Positions 34,311 through 43,566 of a DNA stretch of 64,000 nucleotides are shown in pieces. The translations under genes and the position numbers were made by a program. Each line of letters opens with the position of its first letter. Within the stretch, counting starts at the first letter, position 1. The DNA is from Agrobacterium larrymoorei (lineage in GTDB: Bacteria > Pseudomonadota > Alphaproteobacteria > Rhizobiales > Rhizobiaceae), in NCBI RefSeq assembly GCF_030819275.1, contig NZ_JAUTBL010000002.1:312501-376500 (forward strand), in the 5' to 3' direction. The notes under the pieces were generated by a model, which made no database searches, had not been told where the DNA came from, and was given only the letters and a program-made list of their open reading frames with translations.

Positions 34311-34983
34311 AGCGCCGACCGGGACTGGCGTAATCGGCAAGCAGGTTCGCCGTTTCGGCGATATGGTCCTGCATCACCGCCTCGGCATCGCGCGCGTTGC
34401 CGGATTTCAGGACGTCGATCAGCCGCTCATGCTCCTGACGGGCTGAAAGCGGCTTTTCGACATAGTCGAACCAGATGCGCATATAGGGCTCGATCATCAC
34501 ATGCAGTGCGTTGATCTGGCGGATCAGCTTCGGTCTGCCGCTGAGGCCGTAAATCAGCGCATGAAATTCCTGGTGGCGCAGCACCCAGTCGCCGCTGCCG
34601 GATTGCCCGGCCCGCTCCATCCGCTCCAGTAACCGCTCAAGCTCCTCGAATGTCTCTGTCGTCATGCGTGGCGTGGCGAGCCGGACTGCGAGCCCCTCCA
34701 GCACGGAGCGGATCTCAAAGGCTTCGTGAATTTCTTCCAGCGTCAGCCCGGCGACGATGCAGCCCCGGTTCGGGCGGAGCGTCACCAGACCGTCGGCGGC
34801 GAGCCGCCGGAAGGCCTCGCGCACCGGCATGCGGCTCATGCCGATATCCGCCGCAATCTCTTCCGGAATCAACCGGTCTCCGGCCTTGTAGCGACCCTGC
34901 CGCAGTGCCTGCTGAAGATGCACGTAAGCTTCCTCCTCCGCCGTGGAGGGAAGAGAGACTCTGGATGCAGTCGCATAGGTCAT
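34309..34983 (-). CDS. GntR-family regulator (FadR/FCD subfamily)
   Basis: 224 residues from the ATG at 34983 (a TTG at 35019 would add twelve). The N-terminal winged helix is RLIPEEIAADIGMSRMPVREAFRRLAADGLV. The C-terminal all-helical FCD domain carries the metal-binding His/Asp pattern (RHQEFHALIYGLSG; EHERLIDVL; MQDHIAETANLL). It is first in an operon with an amino-acid ABC importer and GGT, which it probably represses until a carboxylate or amino-acid ligand binds. ATTGGAT/ATCCAAT repeats lie just upstream. Confidence 0.88.
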   Translation of the reverse strand: MTYATASRVSLPSTAEEEAYVHLQQALRQGRYKAGDRLIPEEIAADIGMSRMPVREAFRRLAADGLVTLRPNRGCIVAGLTLEEIHEAFEIRSVLEGLAVRLATPRMTTETFEELERLLERMERAGQSGSGDWVLRHQEFHALIYGLSGRPKLIRQINALHVMIEPYMRIWFDYVEKPLSARQEHERLIDVLKSGNARDAEAVMQDHIAETANLLADYASPGRR

Positions 34984-34992
34984 CAGCGGCTC

Positions 34993-35020
34993 ATTGGATT
35001 TTTGTATCCACTTATCCAAT
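34993..35020. promoter_or_regulatory. Inverted repeat before gntR, probable autoregulatory operator
   Basis: ATTGGAT (34993-34999) and ATCCAAT (35014-35020) flank an inner GTATCCA. The arrangement just upstream of the regulator's ATG suggests the operon operator; binding is inferred. Confidence 0.35.
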
Positions 35021-35164
35021 CAGCAGCATCGGCCCGGGTCAAGACGTTTGTAGGGTCTATTATGAAAAAGGCAGAGCAGGCCTGATGCCGCTCTGCCATT
35101 CTCCATCCGCAATCGCCATCATTTTTGGAAAGAGGGGGTCAGGTGCCGTAAAAAGGGCTCCGAA

Positions 35165-36046
35165 CTATTTTAGAAACTTTGGCCCACTGCCCAAAATCTT
35201 GTCGTCGATCTTGCCGATCGCCTTCTCATCCTTGCCCTCATAATCGAGCGAGGTGAGAATATGGCGAATGAGATTCAGTCTGAGCCTGCGCTTGTCATTG
35301 GCGCGGATCACCGTCCATGGCGCGTCGTCTATGTGCGTCTTTTCCAGCATCTCGTCACGGGCCGCGGTATAGTCGTCCCATTTGGTCAGGGCGGCGATGT
35401 CCATATCCGAAAGCTTCCAGGATTTCAGCGGGCTGTGCCGGCGGTCGTGGAAGCGTTCCAACTGGGTCTCGCGACCGATATCGAGGTAGAACTTGAAGAG
35501 GTTCACACCCTCATGCACCAGCATTTTTTCCAGCCGCGGCACTTCCTTCAAGAAGCGCTTGTGTTCTTCCGGCGTGCAAAACCCCATCACGGGCTCCACA
35601 CCGGCGCGGTTGTACCATGAGCGGTCGAAGAGTACGAACTCGCCCGCAGTCGGAAAATGGGCGATGTAGCGCTGGAAGTACCATTGCCCTTTTTCGGTTT
35701 CGGTCGGCTTGGTCAGTGCCACGACACGCGCATAGCGTGGGTTGAGATATTCCCGCACCGCGGCGATCGAGCCGCCTTTACCCGCGGCATCGCGGCCCTC
35801 GAACAGCGCCATGATGCGCTGGCCGGTGGCCTGCTGCCAGAACTGCACCTTCACCAGTTCGATCTGAAGCGCTTCGATCTGTGCTTCATACTCCTCCCGG
35901 CCAAGCTTCTTGTCATAGGGGAAATCGCCTGCCGTCAGCTTCTTGTCATCCACCCAGTCGGGGAGCACAGGATCGTCGATATTGAAGACCCGCTCCTTGC
36001 CGTTCATCGTCAATGTTACGGATCTGTCCTTGACGGTTTCGCTCAT
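35165..36046 (-). CDS. ppk2: Polyphosphate kinase 2
   Basis: 293 residues. Walker A is [11 protein letters not shown] and the lid and Walker B region [18 protein letters not shown], both classical for PPK2; [17 protein letters not shown] and [18 protein letters not shown] are also conserved. PPK2 transfers phosphate between polyphosphate and nucleoside di- or monophosphates (usually to GTP or ATP). The start is the ATG at 36046 with AAGGGAG upstream. Its position next to phoR and pst fits phosphate storage, but no PHO box is obvious here. Confidence 0.93.
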   Translation of the reverse strand: MSETVKDRSVTLTMNGKERVFNIDDPVLPDWVDDKKLTAGDFPYDKKLGREEYEAQIEALQIELVKVQFWQQATGQRIMALFEGRDAAGKGGSIAAVREYLNPRYARVVALTKPTETEKGQWYFQRYIAHFPTAGEFVLFDRSWYNRAGVEPVMGFCTPEEHKRFLKEVPRLEKMLVHEGVNLFKFYLDIGRETQLERFHDRRHSPLKSWKLSDMDIAALTKWDDYTAARDEMLEKTHIDDAPWTVIRANDKRRLRLNLIRHILTSLDYEGKDEKAIGKIDDKILGSGPKFLK

Positions 36047-36256
36047 GCTCACTCCCTTTTCAGCCTACGGCATTTTGTCTTCTTAAGGTCAGCCTGACAC
36101 TCAACGAATTCAAGAGCAAAGAGATTCCGGCATCGAAGCTCCATCCACATAAATTTTGCCGGCTAAGGCTTGCAAAAGGACAGGGCGAAGAATCTTTGTC
36201 ATGAAAGGCGATTATGACGGTCGGATCGGGAGCGAGACGAATGGATAAGATTCGCG

Positions 36257-37531
36257 ATGGCAATGGCAGCGATGGACGGGGAGGGTGCGTTGCTTAAACA
36301 GATGCGCCGCATGCGGAGAAACTGGCTTGCGCTTTTTGTCGTCACGATGCTGGCAGCCTTGGCGCTTGTCGAATGGCGTTCGCCCTATGTCGTGGCCGCA
36401 CTGTGGCTCGCCGCCGTCTTCGCCATTCTTTTCATCACGCCCTCCGCCACCATCGGAAAGGATGAGAACAAACTCAACGAAGAGGTCGTGCCGCCCCAGG
36501 GAGTGGATCATGGATTGATTGCAGGTGTGCGGGCAGGTCTTGCGGTGCTCGATACGCCCGTCTTCATCCTGGACCGGGACGCCGCTGTCTTGTTTGAAAA
36601 TGCGGCGGCGGAACGCGCCTTTGGGACGCTGCCTGTCGGTTCGCATATTTCGGGCAGGCTGCGCTCACCCGGCCTGCTCGATGTCATTCGCGAAACCATC
36701 GCCACCGGACAGCCGAACCAAGTGGAGCACTCCGAACGACTGCCCTCGGAGCGAGTGTTCATCGTGCGCATCGCAGCTGCGGATATGCCACAGACGGCGG
36801 GAGCGCCCTTTTATATCCTCTCTTTCCGCGACATTTCAGATCTGCGTCGTATCGACCGCATGCGCAGCGATTTCGTCGCCAATGCCAGCCATGAGCTGAG
36901 AACGCCGCTGGCCTCGTTGCGCGGCTTCATCGAAACCATGCAGGGGCCGGCGCGCAACGATCCCAAGGCGCAGGAGCGCTTTCTTGGCATCATGCTGGAC
37001 CAGGCAACCCGCATGAGCCGCCTGGTCGATGACCTGATGTCGCTCTCAAGGCTAGAGCTTCGTGCCAATATCGCACCGGATCAGACCGTCGATCTCGTGC
37101 CGCTTCTCGGCCATGTTCGGGATTCCTTGCTACCGCTCGCCGGCGATCTGGACGTCGAGATCAAGCTGCATATTCCCGAAAACCCGGTGCAAGTGAACGG
37201 CGACCGGGACGAGTTGGTGCAGGTGTTCCAGAACCTCGTCGAAAACGCCTGCAAGTACGGTCAGGATGGCAAGGTGGTGGATGTGTTCCTGCGCGCAGAG
37301 GTGGGCAAGCCTGTCGAAGTCAGCGTCGTGGATAAGGGACCGGGCATTCCCGCCGAGCATGTGCCGCGTCTCACAGAGAGGTTTTACCGCGTCAGCGTAG
37401 CAGACAGCCGTTCGAAAAAAGGCACTGGTCTCGGCCTTGCCATCGTCAAGCACATTCTGACCCGCCACCGCGCCCGCCTCATCATCCGGTCGGAAATTGG
37501 CGCTGGTACGGACTTCACCGTGAGATTTTGA
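36257..37531 (+). CDS. phoR: Phosphate regulon sensor histidine kinase
   Basis: 424 residues. Two membrane helices at about 22-61 are followed by a PAS-like domain (90-195), the phosphoacceptor box with His212 (NASHELRTPLASL) and the ATPase domain (N box ENACKYGQ; G1 DKGPGIP; G2 GTGLGLAIVKHIL). Together with PhoU and the Pst complex it senses phosphate sufficiency and phosphorylates PhoB. The start is uncertain within the first few Met codons. It is divergent from ppk2 and precedes pstS by 216 bp. Confidence 0.93.
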   Translation: MAMAAMDGEGALLKQMRRMRRNWLALFVVTMLAALALVEWRSPYVVAALWLAAVFAILFITPSATIGKDENKLNEEVVPPQGVDHGLIAGVRAGLAVLDTPVFILDRDAAVLFENAAAERAFGTLPVGSHISGRLRSPGLLDVIRETIATGQPNQVEHSERLPSERVFIVRIAAADMPQTAGAPFYILSFRDISDLRRIDRMRSDFVANASHELRTPLASLRGFIETMQGPARNDPKAQERFLGIMLDQATRMSRLVDDLMSLSRLELRANIAPDQTVDLVPLLGHVRDSLLPLAGDLDVEIKLHIPENPVQVNGDRDELVQVFQNLVENACKYGQDGKVVDVFLRAEVGKPVEVSVVDKGPGIPAEHVPRLTERFYRVSVADSRSKKGTGLGLAIVKHILTRHRARLIIRSEIGAGTDFTVRF

Positions 37532-37592
37532 CACACAAGCCCTGTCGTATTCGTCACGTTTTAGAAATGCATATAAATATCAGTAATTTAAT

Positions 37593-37610
37593 CTGTCACA
37601 AATCTTTCAC
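37593..37610 (+). promoter_or_regulatory. PHO box before pstS
   Basis: CTGTCACAAATCTTTCAC has two 7-bp direct repeats with a 4-bp AT spacer, close to the PhoB consensus. A TGACAT and a -10-like CATAAA (37619-37624) follow. It should activate pstSCAB-phoU-phoB under phosphate starvation. Confidence 0.8.
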
Positions 37611-37747
37611 CGAAGTGACATAAAAGGGTGTGGCAAGACTGGTTATGAAGAGGCCGCCGGGACAGCCCAGACGGGCTTAAGGATCAAGCCTCTTGCCGGC
37701 ACAGTTCACGAAAGCCCGAAAAAGGGCCCCACGACGGGAGAGTCATA

Positions 37748-38782
37748 ATGAACTTCTTTAAATTGTCTGCAGCAGCTCTGGTGGCGTCCGTTGCCTTCGC
37801 GGGTGCCGCTTCTGCTCGCGACCAGATCCAGGTTGCTGGTTCCTCCACGGTTCTGCCTTACGCAAAGATCGTTGCTGAAAGCTTCGCCGAAGCTTTCCCG
37901 AACTTCAAGGCACCGGTTGTTGAGTCCGGCGGCACGGGTGGTGGTCTGAAGGCATTCTGCTCCGGCGTGGGCGAAGGCACGATCGACATTGCCAATGCAT
38001 CGCGCAAGATCAAGGCTGACGAGCTGGCAGCCTGCAAGTCCGCTGGCGTTGCTGACGTTCAGGAAGTGAAGATCGGTTACGACGGTATCGTCTTCGCCAT
38101 GGACAAGTCCAACAAGGACGTCAAGTTCGAGCCGAAGGACCTGTACCTCGCTCTCGCCGCTGAAGTCGTCAAGGATGGCAAGCTGGTTGCCAACCCATAC
38201 ACAAAGTGGTCCGAAATCAACAAGGAACTGCCTGACGTAGAGATCGCTGCCTATATCCCTGGCTCCAAGCACGGCACGCGCGAAGTCTTCGAAGAGAAGA
38301 TCATGGCTGACGGCTGCAAGGAAGCTGGCGCGACGGACGTGATCAAGGGTCTGGTTTCCGACGCCAAGCAGGCTGCTGCCAAGTGCGTTGCCATCCGTAA
38401 GGACGGCAAGGCTGTCGATATCGACGGCGACTACACCGAGACGCTCGCTCGTATCGATGCCAACAAGTCCGGCGTCGGCGTCTTCGGCCTCGCTTTCTAC
38501 GACAACAACAAGGACAAGCTGAAGGTCGCGACCGTCGGTGGCGTTGTTCCGTCCACCGAAACCGTTGCTTCCGGCAAGTACCCTGTCTCGCGTCCGCTGT
38601 TCTTCTACGTTAAGAAGGCTCACCTGGGTGTCATCCCTGGCCTGAAGGAATATGTCGAATTCTTCACCTCTGACGAGATGATCGGCCCTGACTCTCCGCT
38701 CGCCAATTACGGCCTGGTTGCTGCCCCTGACGCAGAGCGCAAGGAAATCCGCGCTCAGTTCGAAGCCGGCAAGACCCTCTAA
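37748..38782 (+). CDS. pstS: Phosphate ABC transporter periplasmic binding protein
   Basis: 344 residues. A signal peptide (about 1-24, ending GAASARD) is followed by IQVAGSSTVLPYAKIVAESFAE, where the Ser/Thr residues bind phosphate. VESGGTGGGLKAFCSGVGEGTIDIANASR and PGSKHGTREVFEEKI complete the phosphate site. It binds inorganic phosphate with high affinity in the periplasm. Codon use is strongly biased (CTG, AAG, ATC), as in highly expressed genes. Under the PHO box at 37593-37610. Confidence 0.96.
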   Translation: MNFFKLSAAALVASVAFAGAASARDQIQVAGSSTVLPYAKIVAESFAEAFPNFKAPVVESGGTGGGLKAFCSGVGEGTIDIANASRKIKADELAACKSAGVADVQEVKIGYDGIVFAMDKSNKDVKFEPKDLYLALAAEVVKDGKLVANPYTKWSEINKELPDVEIAAYIPGSKHGTREVFEEKIMADGCKEAGATDVIKGLVSDAKQAAAKCVAIRKDGKAVDIDGDYTETLARIDANKSGVGVFGLAFYDNNKDKLKVATVGGVVPSTETVASGKYPVSRPLFFYVKKAHLGVIPGLKEYVEFFTSDEMIGPDSPLANYGLVAAPDAERKEIRAQFEAGKTL

Positions 38783-38790
38783 TATATCCT

Positions 38791-38822
38791 GGGAAGCGCG
38801 GTGGCATAACGCTGCGCTTCCC
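38791..38822 (+). terminator. Hairpin after pstS
   Basis: A 9-bp perfect stem, GGGAAGCGC with GCGCTTCCC, has no T run. It probably stabilises pstS mRNA or partly terminates, so that binding protein exceeds permease. Confidence 0.5.
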
Positions 38823-39043
38823 ATCTCTTCTGTTGGCAAGGTCGGTTTGCGGCCATTGCTCAGTCCGGAAGGGTTGACAGTTCCTATTTATCGTAACACC
38901 AAGCCGCCGATAAATATGATCTATCAACCCGGAATGCGTGAACTGAATGCAGATCCGGCATCGTGCGGTGATCAGCCGCAGGTGCTGCGCTCTTGGTGAA
39001 ATGATGCCGCATCGTGCCGCGTGGTGCGCCGAGGAAACTCTCC

Positions 39044-40528
39044 ATGAACACATCCATCCTTTTGCTCATATTGGCACTGATCGGCATATCCAGCTATGTG
39101 CTGGGTAAGCGCCGTGCCGCAGTGCTGGCGGGCGCACGTCCCTCCAACATGCATTCCCGCTCTGGTTATCACGGTTCCTACGTCCTCATCTGGGCGCTTA
39201 TTCCTTCCGCGCTGATCCTGGCGGCGTGGCTGATCATCAGCCCGATCATCGTCAACTCCGCGGTGCATGAAAGCTTCCCGGATGACATCAAGGCACAGCC
39301 GGAAGCCCAGCAGAGCCTCACCTATGGCATGGTCGTTTCCATTGCCCGCGGCCTTACCCAGGTTTCGCCGCAGGAATATGACGCGCTGAAAGCCGATCCC
39401 GCGACGGCACGCGCGGTCCTCGCCTCTAAAGGTGTGGCCATCGCCGGCGATCCGCAGCCCTTCATGATCGAGTCTGCAGAAAAGCTCAATAACATGTCGG
39501 CGGTCAGCCGTATCGCCATGGTGTTCGTAGTGCTTGCCACGGCCATCGCTGGGGCCTTCCGGGCGCTCCGCGGCCTGGCACCGCGCTTTCGTGCCCGTAA
39601 TAAGGTGGAGAAGGTCATTCTCGGCGCGCTCGTTCTTGCATCGTCGATCGCGATCTTGACCACGATCGGCATCGTTATGTCGATGCTGACGGAAGCCACG
39701 CAGTTTTTCCGGATGGTTCCGGCGCATCAGTTCTTCTTCGGCACGGTGTGGGATCCGCGTTTTGCTGCGGCTGGTTCGACAGACAGCTCCGGTCAGTTCG
39801 GCCTCATTCCGCTCTTGGCGGGTACGCTCTATATTGGCTTCGTCGCCATGCTGGTCGCGGTACCGGTCGGTCTGTTCTCGGCGATATACATGGCCGAATA
39901 TGCAAGCCCCCGTTTGCGCTCGATTGCCAAGCCGCTGCTGGAAGTGCTCGCCGGTATCCCGACCATCGTCTACGGCTTCTTTGCGCTGACGACTGTGGGG
40001 CCGTTCCTGCGTGACATCTCTGCCCAGATCAATGGTCTGGCAACCGGCGACTATGCCAGCTTCATCCAGGCGCAGAGCGTCATCACCGCCGGCTTCGTCA
40101 TGGGCATCATGCTGATCCCATACGTCTCCTCGCTGTCGGATGATATTATCACCGCTGTGCCGCGTTCGCTTCGGGACGGATCGCTTGGTCTCGGCGCCAC
40201 GCGCTCCGAGACGGTCAAGAAGGTCATTCTTCCGGCCGCTCTTCCGGGCATCGTCGGGGCGATCCTGATGACTGCTTCACGCGCCATCGGTGAAACCATG
40301 ATCGTGGTTCTGGCCGCCGGTGTTGCCGCACGCCTGCAGCTCAACCCCTTCGAGCCGATGACGACGGTGACCGTCAAGATCGTCAGCCAGCTGACCGGTG
40401 ACCTTGAGTTTACCTCGCCGCAGACGCTCGTTGCCTTCGCGCTTGGCATCACGCTCTTTGCCATCACGCTTTGCCTCAATATCTACGCGCTCTACATCGT
40501 GCGCAAATACCGGGAGCAGTATGAATGA
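39044..40528 (+). CDS. pstC: Phosphate ABC transporter permease PstC
   Basis: 494 residues, the long form usual in Alphaproteobacteria. An N-terminal extension with two or three helices precedes the core permease (GLIPLLAGTLYIGFVAMLVAVPVGLFSAIY; EVLAGIPTIVYGFFAL) and the EAA loop SLGLGATRSETVKKVILPAALPGIVGA. The ATG at 39044 is preceded by GAGGAAACTCTCC; a GTG at 39014 would add ten residues. It forms the membrane channel with PstA. Its stop overlaps the pstA start by 4 bp, so they are translationally coupled. Confidence 0.95.
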   Translation: MNTSILLLILALIGISSYVLGKRRAAVLAGARPSNMHSRSGYHGSYVLIWALIPSALILAAWLIISPIIVNSAVHESFPDDIKAQPEAQQSLTYGMVVSIARGLTQVSPQEYDALKADPATARAVLASKGVAIAGDPQPFMIESAEKLNNMSAVSRIAMVFVVLATAIAGAFRALRGLAPRFRARNKVEKVILGALVLASSIAILTTIGIVMSMLTEATQFFRMVPAHQFFFGTVWDPRFAAAGSTDSSGQFGLIPLLAGTLYIGFVAMLVAVPVGLFSAIYMAEYASPRLRSIAKPLLEVLAGIPTIVYGFFALTTVGPFLRDISAQINGLATGDYASFIQAQSVITAGFVMGIMLIPYVSSLSDDIITAVPRSLRDGSLGLGATRSETVKKVILPAALPGIVGAILMTASRAIGETMIVVLAAGVAARLQLNPFEPMTTVTVKIVSQLTGDLEFTSPQTLVAFALGITLFAITLCLNIYALYIVRKYREQYE

Positions 40529-41847
40529 CCGACGTCGTTACTCCGGGCATCTCCGCCCCCGCCGCAACGAAGAAGGTCCGTCGCGATATCGGCATCAAGC
40601 GCCGTTACGCTGCAGAGCGCCGCTTCCGCGCCTATGGTGTCGCCGCGATCTCCTTCGGCCTGCTGTTTCTCTTCCTGCTTCTCTGGTCCGTCATCGGCAA
40701 AGGCTACACGGCCTTTCAGCAGACGATGATCACGATCCCGGTCGAGTTTTCGCAGCAGATCATCGATCCGGACAATGTGCGCGCACAGAACCCGTCTAAG
40801 CTGATGACGGCCAATTACCCGGTCGTCGCCCGCAACTCGCTTGCCAAGGTGCTCGGCGTTTCGCTGGAGGATCGCACGGCGCTGCGCGCCGTCAACGCAC
40901 TGATCTCCGATAGCGTCCGCACCCAGCTTCGCGACATCGTCACATCCGATCCGAACGTCATCGGCACGACGCGGACCGTGTCGCTCCTGGCATCCGGCGA
41001 TGTCGACAGCGCCTTCAAGGGCCAGGTGGATATGTCGGGCGAGGAGCAGAACCGCCGCATCTCCGACCAGCAGGTCGGTTGGATGAACGAACTGGTTGGC
41101 AAGGGTGCGCTGGAAAAGAAGTTCAACACCGGCATCTTCTTCAATGGGGCATCCAGCCGTCCTGAAGCCTCCGGTGTCGGCGTCGCGCTGATCGGCTCCT
41201 TCTACATGATGCTGATCGTGCTCGTGCTGTCCCTGCCGATCGGGGTTGCCGCTTCCATCTACCTGGAAGAGTTTGCGCCGAAGAACCGCCTGACGGACCT
41301 CATCGAGGTCAACATTAACAACCTGGCAGCGGTGCCGTCCATCGTTTACGGTCTGCTGGGTCTCTCGGTCTTCATCAACTTCATGGGCCTCCCGCGCTCG
41401 GCCTCGCTGGTCGGTGGTCTGGTGCTGACGCTGATGACGCTGCCGACCATCATCATCGCAACGCGCGCTGCCTTGAAAGCAGTGCCGCCTTCGATCCGCG
41501 CCGCAGCGCTCGGTCTCGGTGCCTCGAAGATGCAGACCATCTTCCACCACGTGCTGCCGCTTGCCATGCCCGGCATCCTGACCGGCACCATCATCGGCCT
41601 TGCACACGCGCTTGGCGAAACCGCGCCGCTCCTTCTCATCGGCATGGTGGCCTTCGTGGCGAATTACCCGACGACCCCGCTTGATCCTGCAACGGCCCTG
41701 CCGGTTCAGATCTACATGTGGGCGAACGAAGCCGAACGCGCCTTTGTCGAAAGAACATCTGGCGCTATCATCATCCTGCTTATGTTCCTCCTGGTGATGA
41801 ATGTGGGCGCAATCCTGCTGCGTCGCCGCTTCGAACGGCGCTGGTAA
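40525..41847 (+). CDS. pstA: Phosphate ABC transporter permease PstA
   Basis: 440 residues, long alphaproteobacterial form with a helix near 33-60 and a large periplasmic insertion before the core permease (SFYMMLIVLVLSLPIGVAASIYLEEFAP; NNLAAVPSIVYGLLGL). The EAA loop is ALGLGASKMQTIFHHVLPLAMPGILTG. Partner of PstC. Its TAA stop is the first three bases of a TAAAGC edge of an intergenic repeat (41845-41892). Confidence 0.95.
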   Translation: MTDVVTPGISAPAATKKVRRDIGIKRRYAAERRFRAYGVAAISFGLLFLFLLLWSVIGKGYTAFQQTMITIPVEFSQQIIDPDNVRAQNPSKLMTANYPVVARNSLAKVLGVSLEDRTALRAVNALISDSVRTQLRDIVTSDPNVIGTTRTVSLLASGDVDSAFKGQVDMSGEEQNRRISDQQVGWMNELVGKGALEKKFNTGIFFNGASSRPEASGVGVALIGSFYMMLIVLVLSLPIGVAASIYLEEFAPKNRLTDLIEVNINNLAAVPSIVYGLLGLSVFINFMGLPRSASLVGGLVLTLMTLPTIIIATRAALKAVPPSIRAAALGLGASKMQTIFHHVLPLAMPGILTGTIIGLAHALGETAPLLLIGMVAFVANYPTTPLDPATALPVQIYMWANEAERAFVERTSGAIIILLMFLLVMNVGAILLRRRFERRW

Positions 41848-41892
41848 AGCATTTCGAGGAAATGTGGATACCGGTTTTCTGCTCGGAAATGC
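41845..41892. repeat. Palindromic intergenic repeat (rhizobial RIME/REP-like) between pstA and pstB
   Basis: GCATTTC (41849-41855) and GAAATGC (41886-41892) are inverted ends around a GC-rich core with ACCGGTTTTC. This pattern is common in Rhizobiales intergenic mosaic repeats as I remember them. It begins at the pstA stop codon. Confidence 0.5.
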
Positions 41893-41918
41893 GATAAGAA
41901 GCAAGGGAGAACGGAACA

Positions 41919-42734
41919 ATGAACATGTTGTCGGAAGCAGCAGTTGAAAAGGCGCTGGACAAGAAAATGAATGAAGTTTCCTATAAGATGATCGGCAAGG
42001 ACGTCTCCGTATATTACGGTGAGAAGCGCGCCCTTTACGATGTGAAGCTCAACGTTCGTGAAAACACGGTGACGGCTCTCATCGGCCCCTCGGGCTGTGG
42101 CAAATCCACCTTCCTGCGCACGCTGAACCGCATGAACGACACGATCGATGGCTGCCGCGTCACCGGCGAGATTACGCTCGACGGTGAGGATATCTACGAT
42201 TCTGCAATCGATGTCGTCGAGCTTCGCGCTCGCGTCGGCATGGTGTTCCAGAAGCCGAACCCATTCCCGAAGTCTATCTACGAAAACATTGCCTACGGCC
42301 CGCGCATCCACGGTCTTGCCCGCAACAAGGCAGATATGGACCAGATCGTTGAATCCGCCCTGCAGAAGGCAGGCCTCTGGAACGAAGCAAAGGACCGCCT
42401 GCAAGAATCCGGCACGGGTCTGTCCGGCGGGCAGCAGCAGCGCCTGTGCATCGCACGTGCCATTGCCGTTTCACCGGAAGTCATCCTCATGGACGAGCCA
42501 TGCTCGGCGCTTGACCCGATCGCGACCGCCAAGGTGGAAGAGTTGATCCACGAGCTTCGTGCCAACTATACCATCGTCATCGTGACGCACTCGATGCAGC
42601 AGGCCGCTCGCGTTTCGCAGCGTACCGCCATGTTCCACCTCGGCCACCTGGTTGAGGAGAACGATACGGACAAGATGTTCACCAACCCGGATGACCAGCG
42701 CACCCAGGACTATATCATGGGTCGTTTCGGCTGA
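41919..42734 (+). CDS. pstB: Phosphate ABC transporter ATP-binding protein
   Basis: 271 residues. Walker A is GPSGCGKST, the Q-loop is [19 protein letters not shown], the ABC signature is [16 protein letters not shown] and Walker B is [23 protein letters not shown], with the PstB-specific [21 protein letters not shown] at the switch. It drives phosphate uptake through PstCA and takes part in signalling to PhoR via PhoU. A ribosome site AAGGGAGAACGGAAC precedes the ATG. Confidence 0.97.
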   Translation: MNMLSEAAVEKALDKKMNEVSYKMIGKDVSVYYGEKRALYDVKLNVRENTVTALIGPSGCGKSTFLRTLNRMNDTIDGCRVTGEITLDGEDIYDSAIDVVELRARVGMVFQKPNPFPKSIYENIAYGPRIHGLARNKADMDQIVESALQKAGLWNEAKDRLQESGTGLSGGQQQRLCIARAIAVSPEVILMDEPCSALDPIATAKVEELIHELRANYTIVIVTHSMQQAARVSQRTAMFHLGHLVEENDTDKMFTNPDDQRTQDYIMGRFG

Positions 42735-42827
42735 TCCTGCTCTTGCTTGCGCATCCCACCGCGCCTGTCGCTTGAGCCACTAAAAAAAGGCTTGCGACAG
42801 GGCGTTTAGAAACTGGAGACTACGAAC

Positions 42828-43544
42828 ATGTCGACACATTCCCACATCATGTCCGCCTATGATGAGGAGCTGAAGTTCCTTAGCCGCCGGATCGCCGAAA
42901 TGGGCGGCCTGGCCGAGCAAATGTGCGCCGATGCCGTGCGCGCGCTCGTCAATTCCGATGCGGCCCTGGCACAAAAGGTCATCTCGGACGATACGATCCT
43001 CGATCACGCTGAGCGCGAGATCGGCGACAAGGCGATCGTCACCATTGCCAAGCGCCAGCCGATGGCAGCAGACCTTCGTGAAATCATCGGTTCGCTGCGC
43101 ATTGCCGCAGACCTGGAGCGTGTCGGCGATCTGGGCAAGAACACCGCCAAGCGCGTCATCGCTGTTGCCGGCACCGGCGTTCCGCGCAAACTGGCGCGCG
43201 GTCTCGAGCATCTGTCGGAACTGGCCCTGGTGCAGTTGAAGGAAGTGCTGGACGTCTACTCCACGCGATCGGCGGAAAAGGCCCAGGCCATCCGCGAGCG
43301 CGACGAGGAAATCGACGCCATGTACACCTCGCTCTTCCGCGAGCTTCTGACCTACATGATGGAAGATCCGCGCAACATCACCACCTGCACGCATCTTCTG
43401 TTCTGCGCCAAGAACATCGAGCGCGTCGGCGACCACGCCACCAACATCGCCGAGACCATCTACTACATGACCACTGGCAGCCAGCCGGAAGGTGAGCGTC
43501 CGAAGGACGATAGTTCCAACACGCTCGGCGCTGTGACCGAGTAA
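42828..43544 (+). CDS. phoU: Phosphate signalling regulator PhoU
   Basis: 238 residues folding as two three-helix bundles. The PhoU metal-binding repeats are DLREIIGSLRIAADLERVGDLGKN and HLLFCAKNIERVGDHATNIAE. It connects PstSCAB activity to PhoR and keeps the regulon off when phosphate is ample. 93 bp after pstB and 22 bp before phoB. Confidence 0.96.
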   Translation: MSTHSHIMSAYDEELKFLSRRIAEMGGLAEQMCADAVRALVNSDAALAQKVISDDTILDHAEREIGDKAIVTIAKRQPMAADLREIIGSLRIAADLERVGDLGKNTAKRVIAVAGTGVPRKLARGLEHLSELALVQLKEVLDVYSTRSAEKAQAIRERDEEIDAMYTSLFRELLTYMMEDPRNITTCTHLLFCAKNIERVGDHATNIAETIYYMTTGSQPEGERPKDDSSNTLGAVTE

Positions 43545-43566
43545 GCGACAGATAGGATCTGGAGCC

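Noticed and set aside
37706..38839. 377-residue open frame opposite pstS
   Set aside because: Caused by the strong codon bias of pstS on the other strand.
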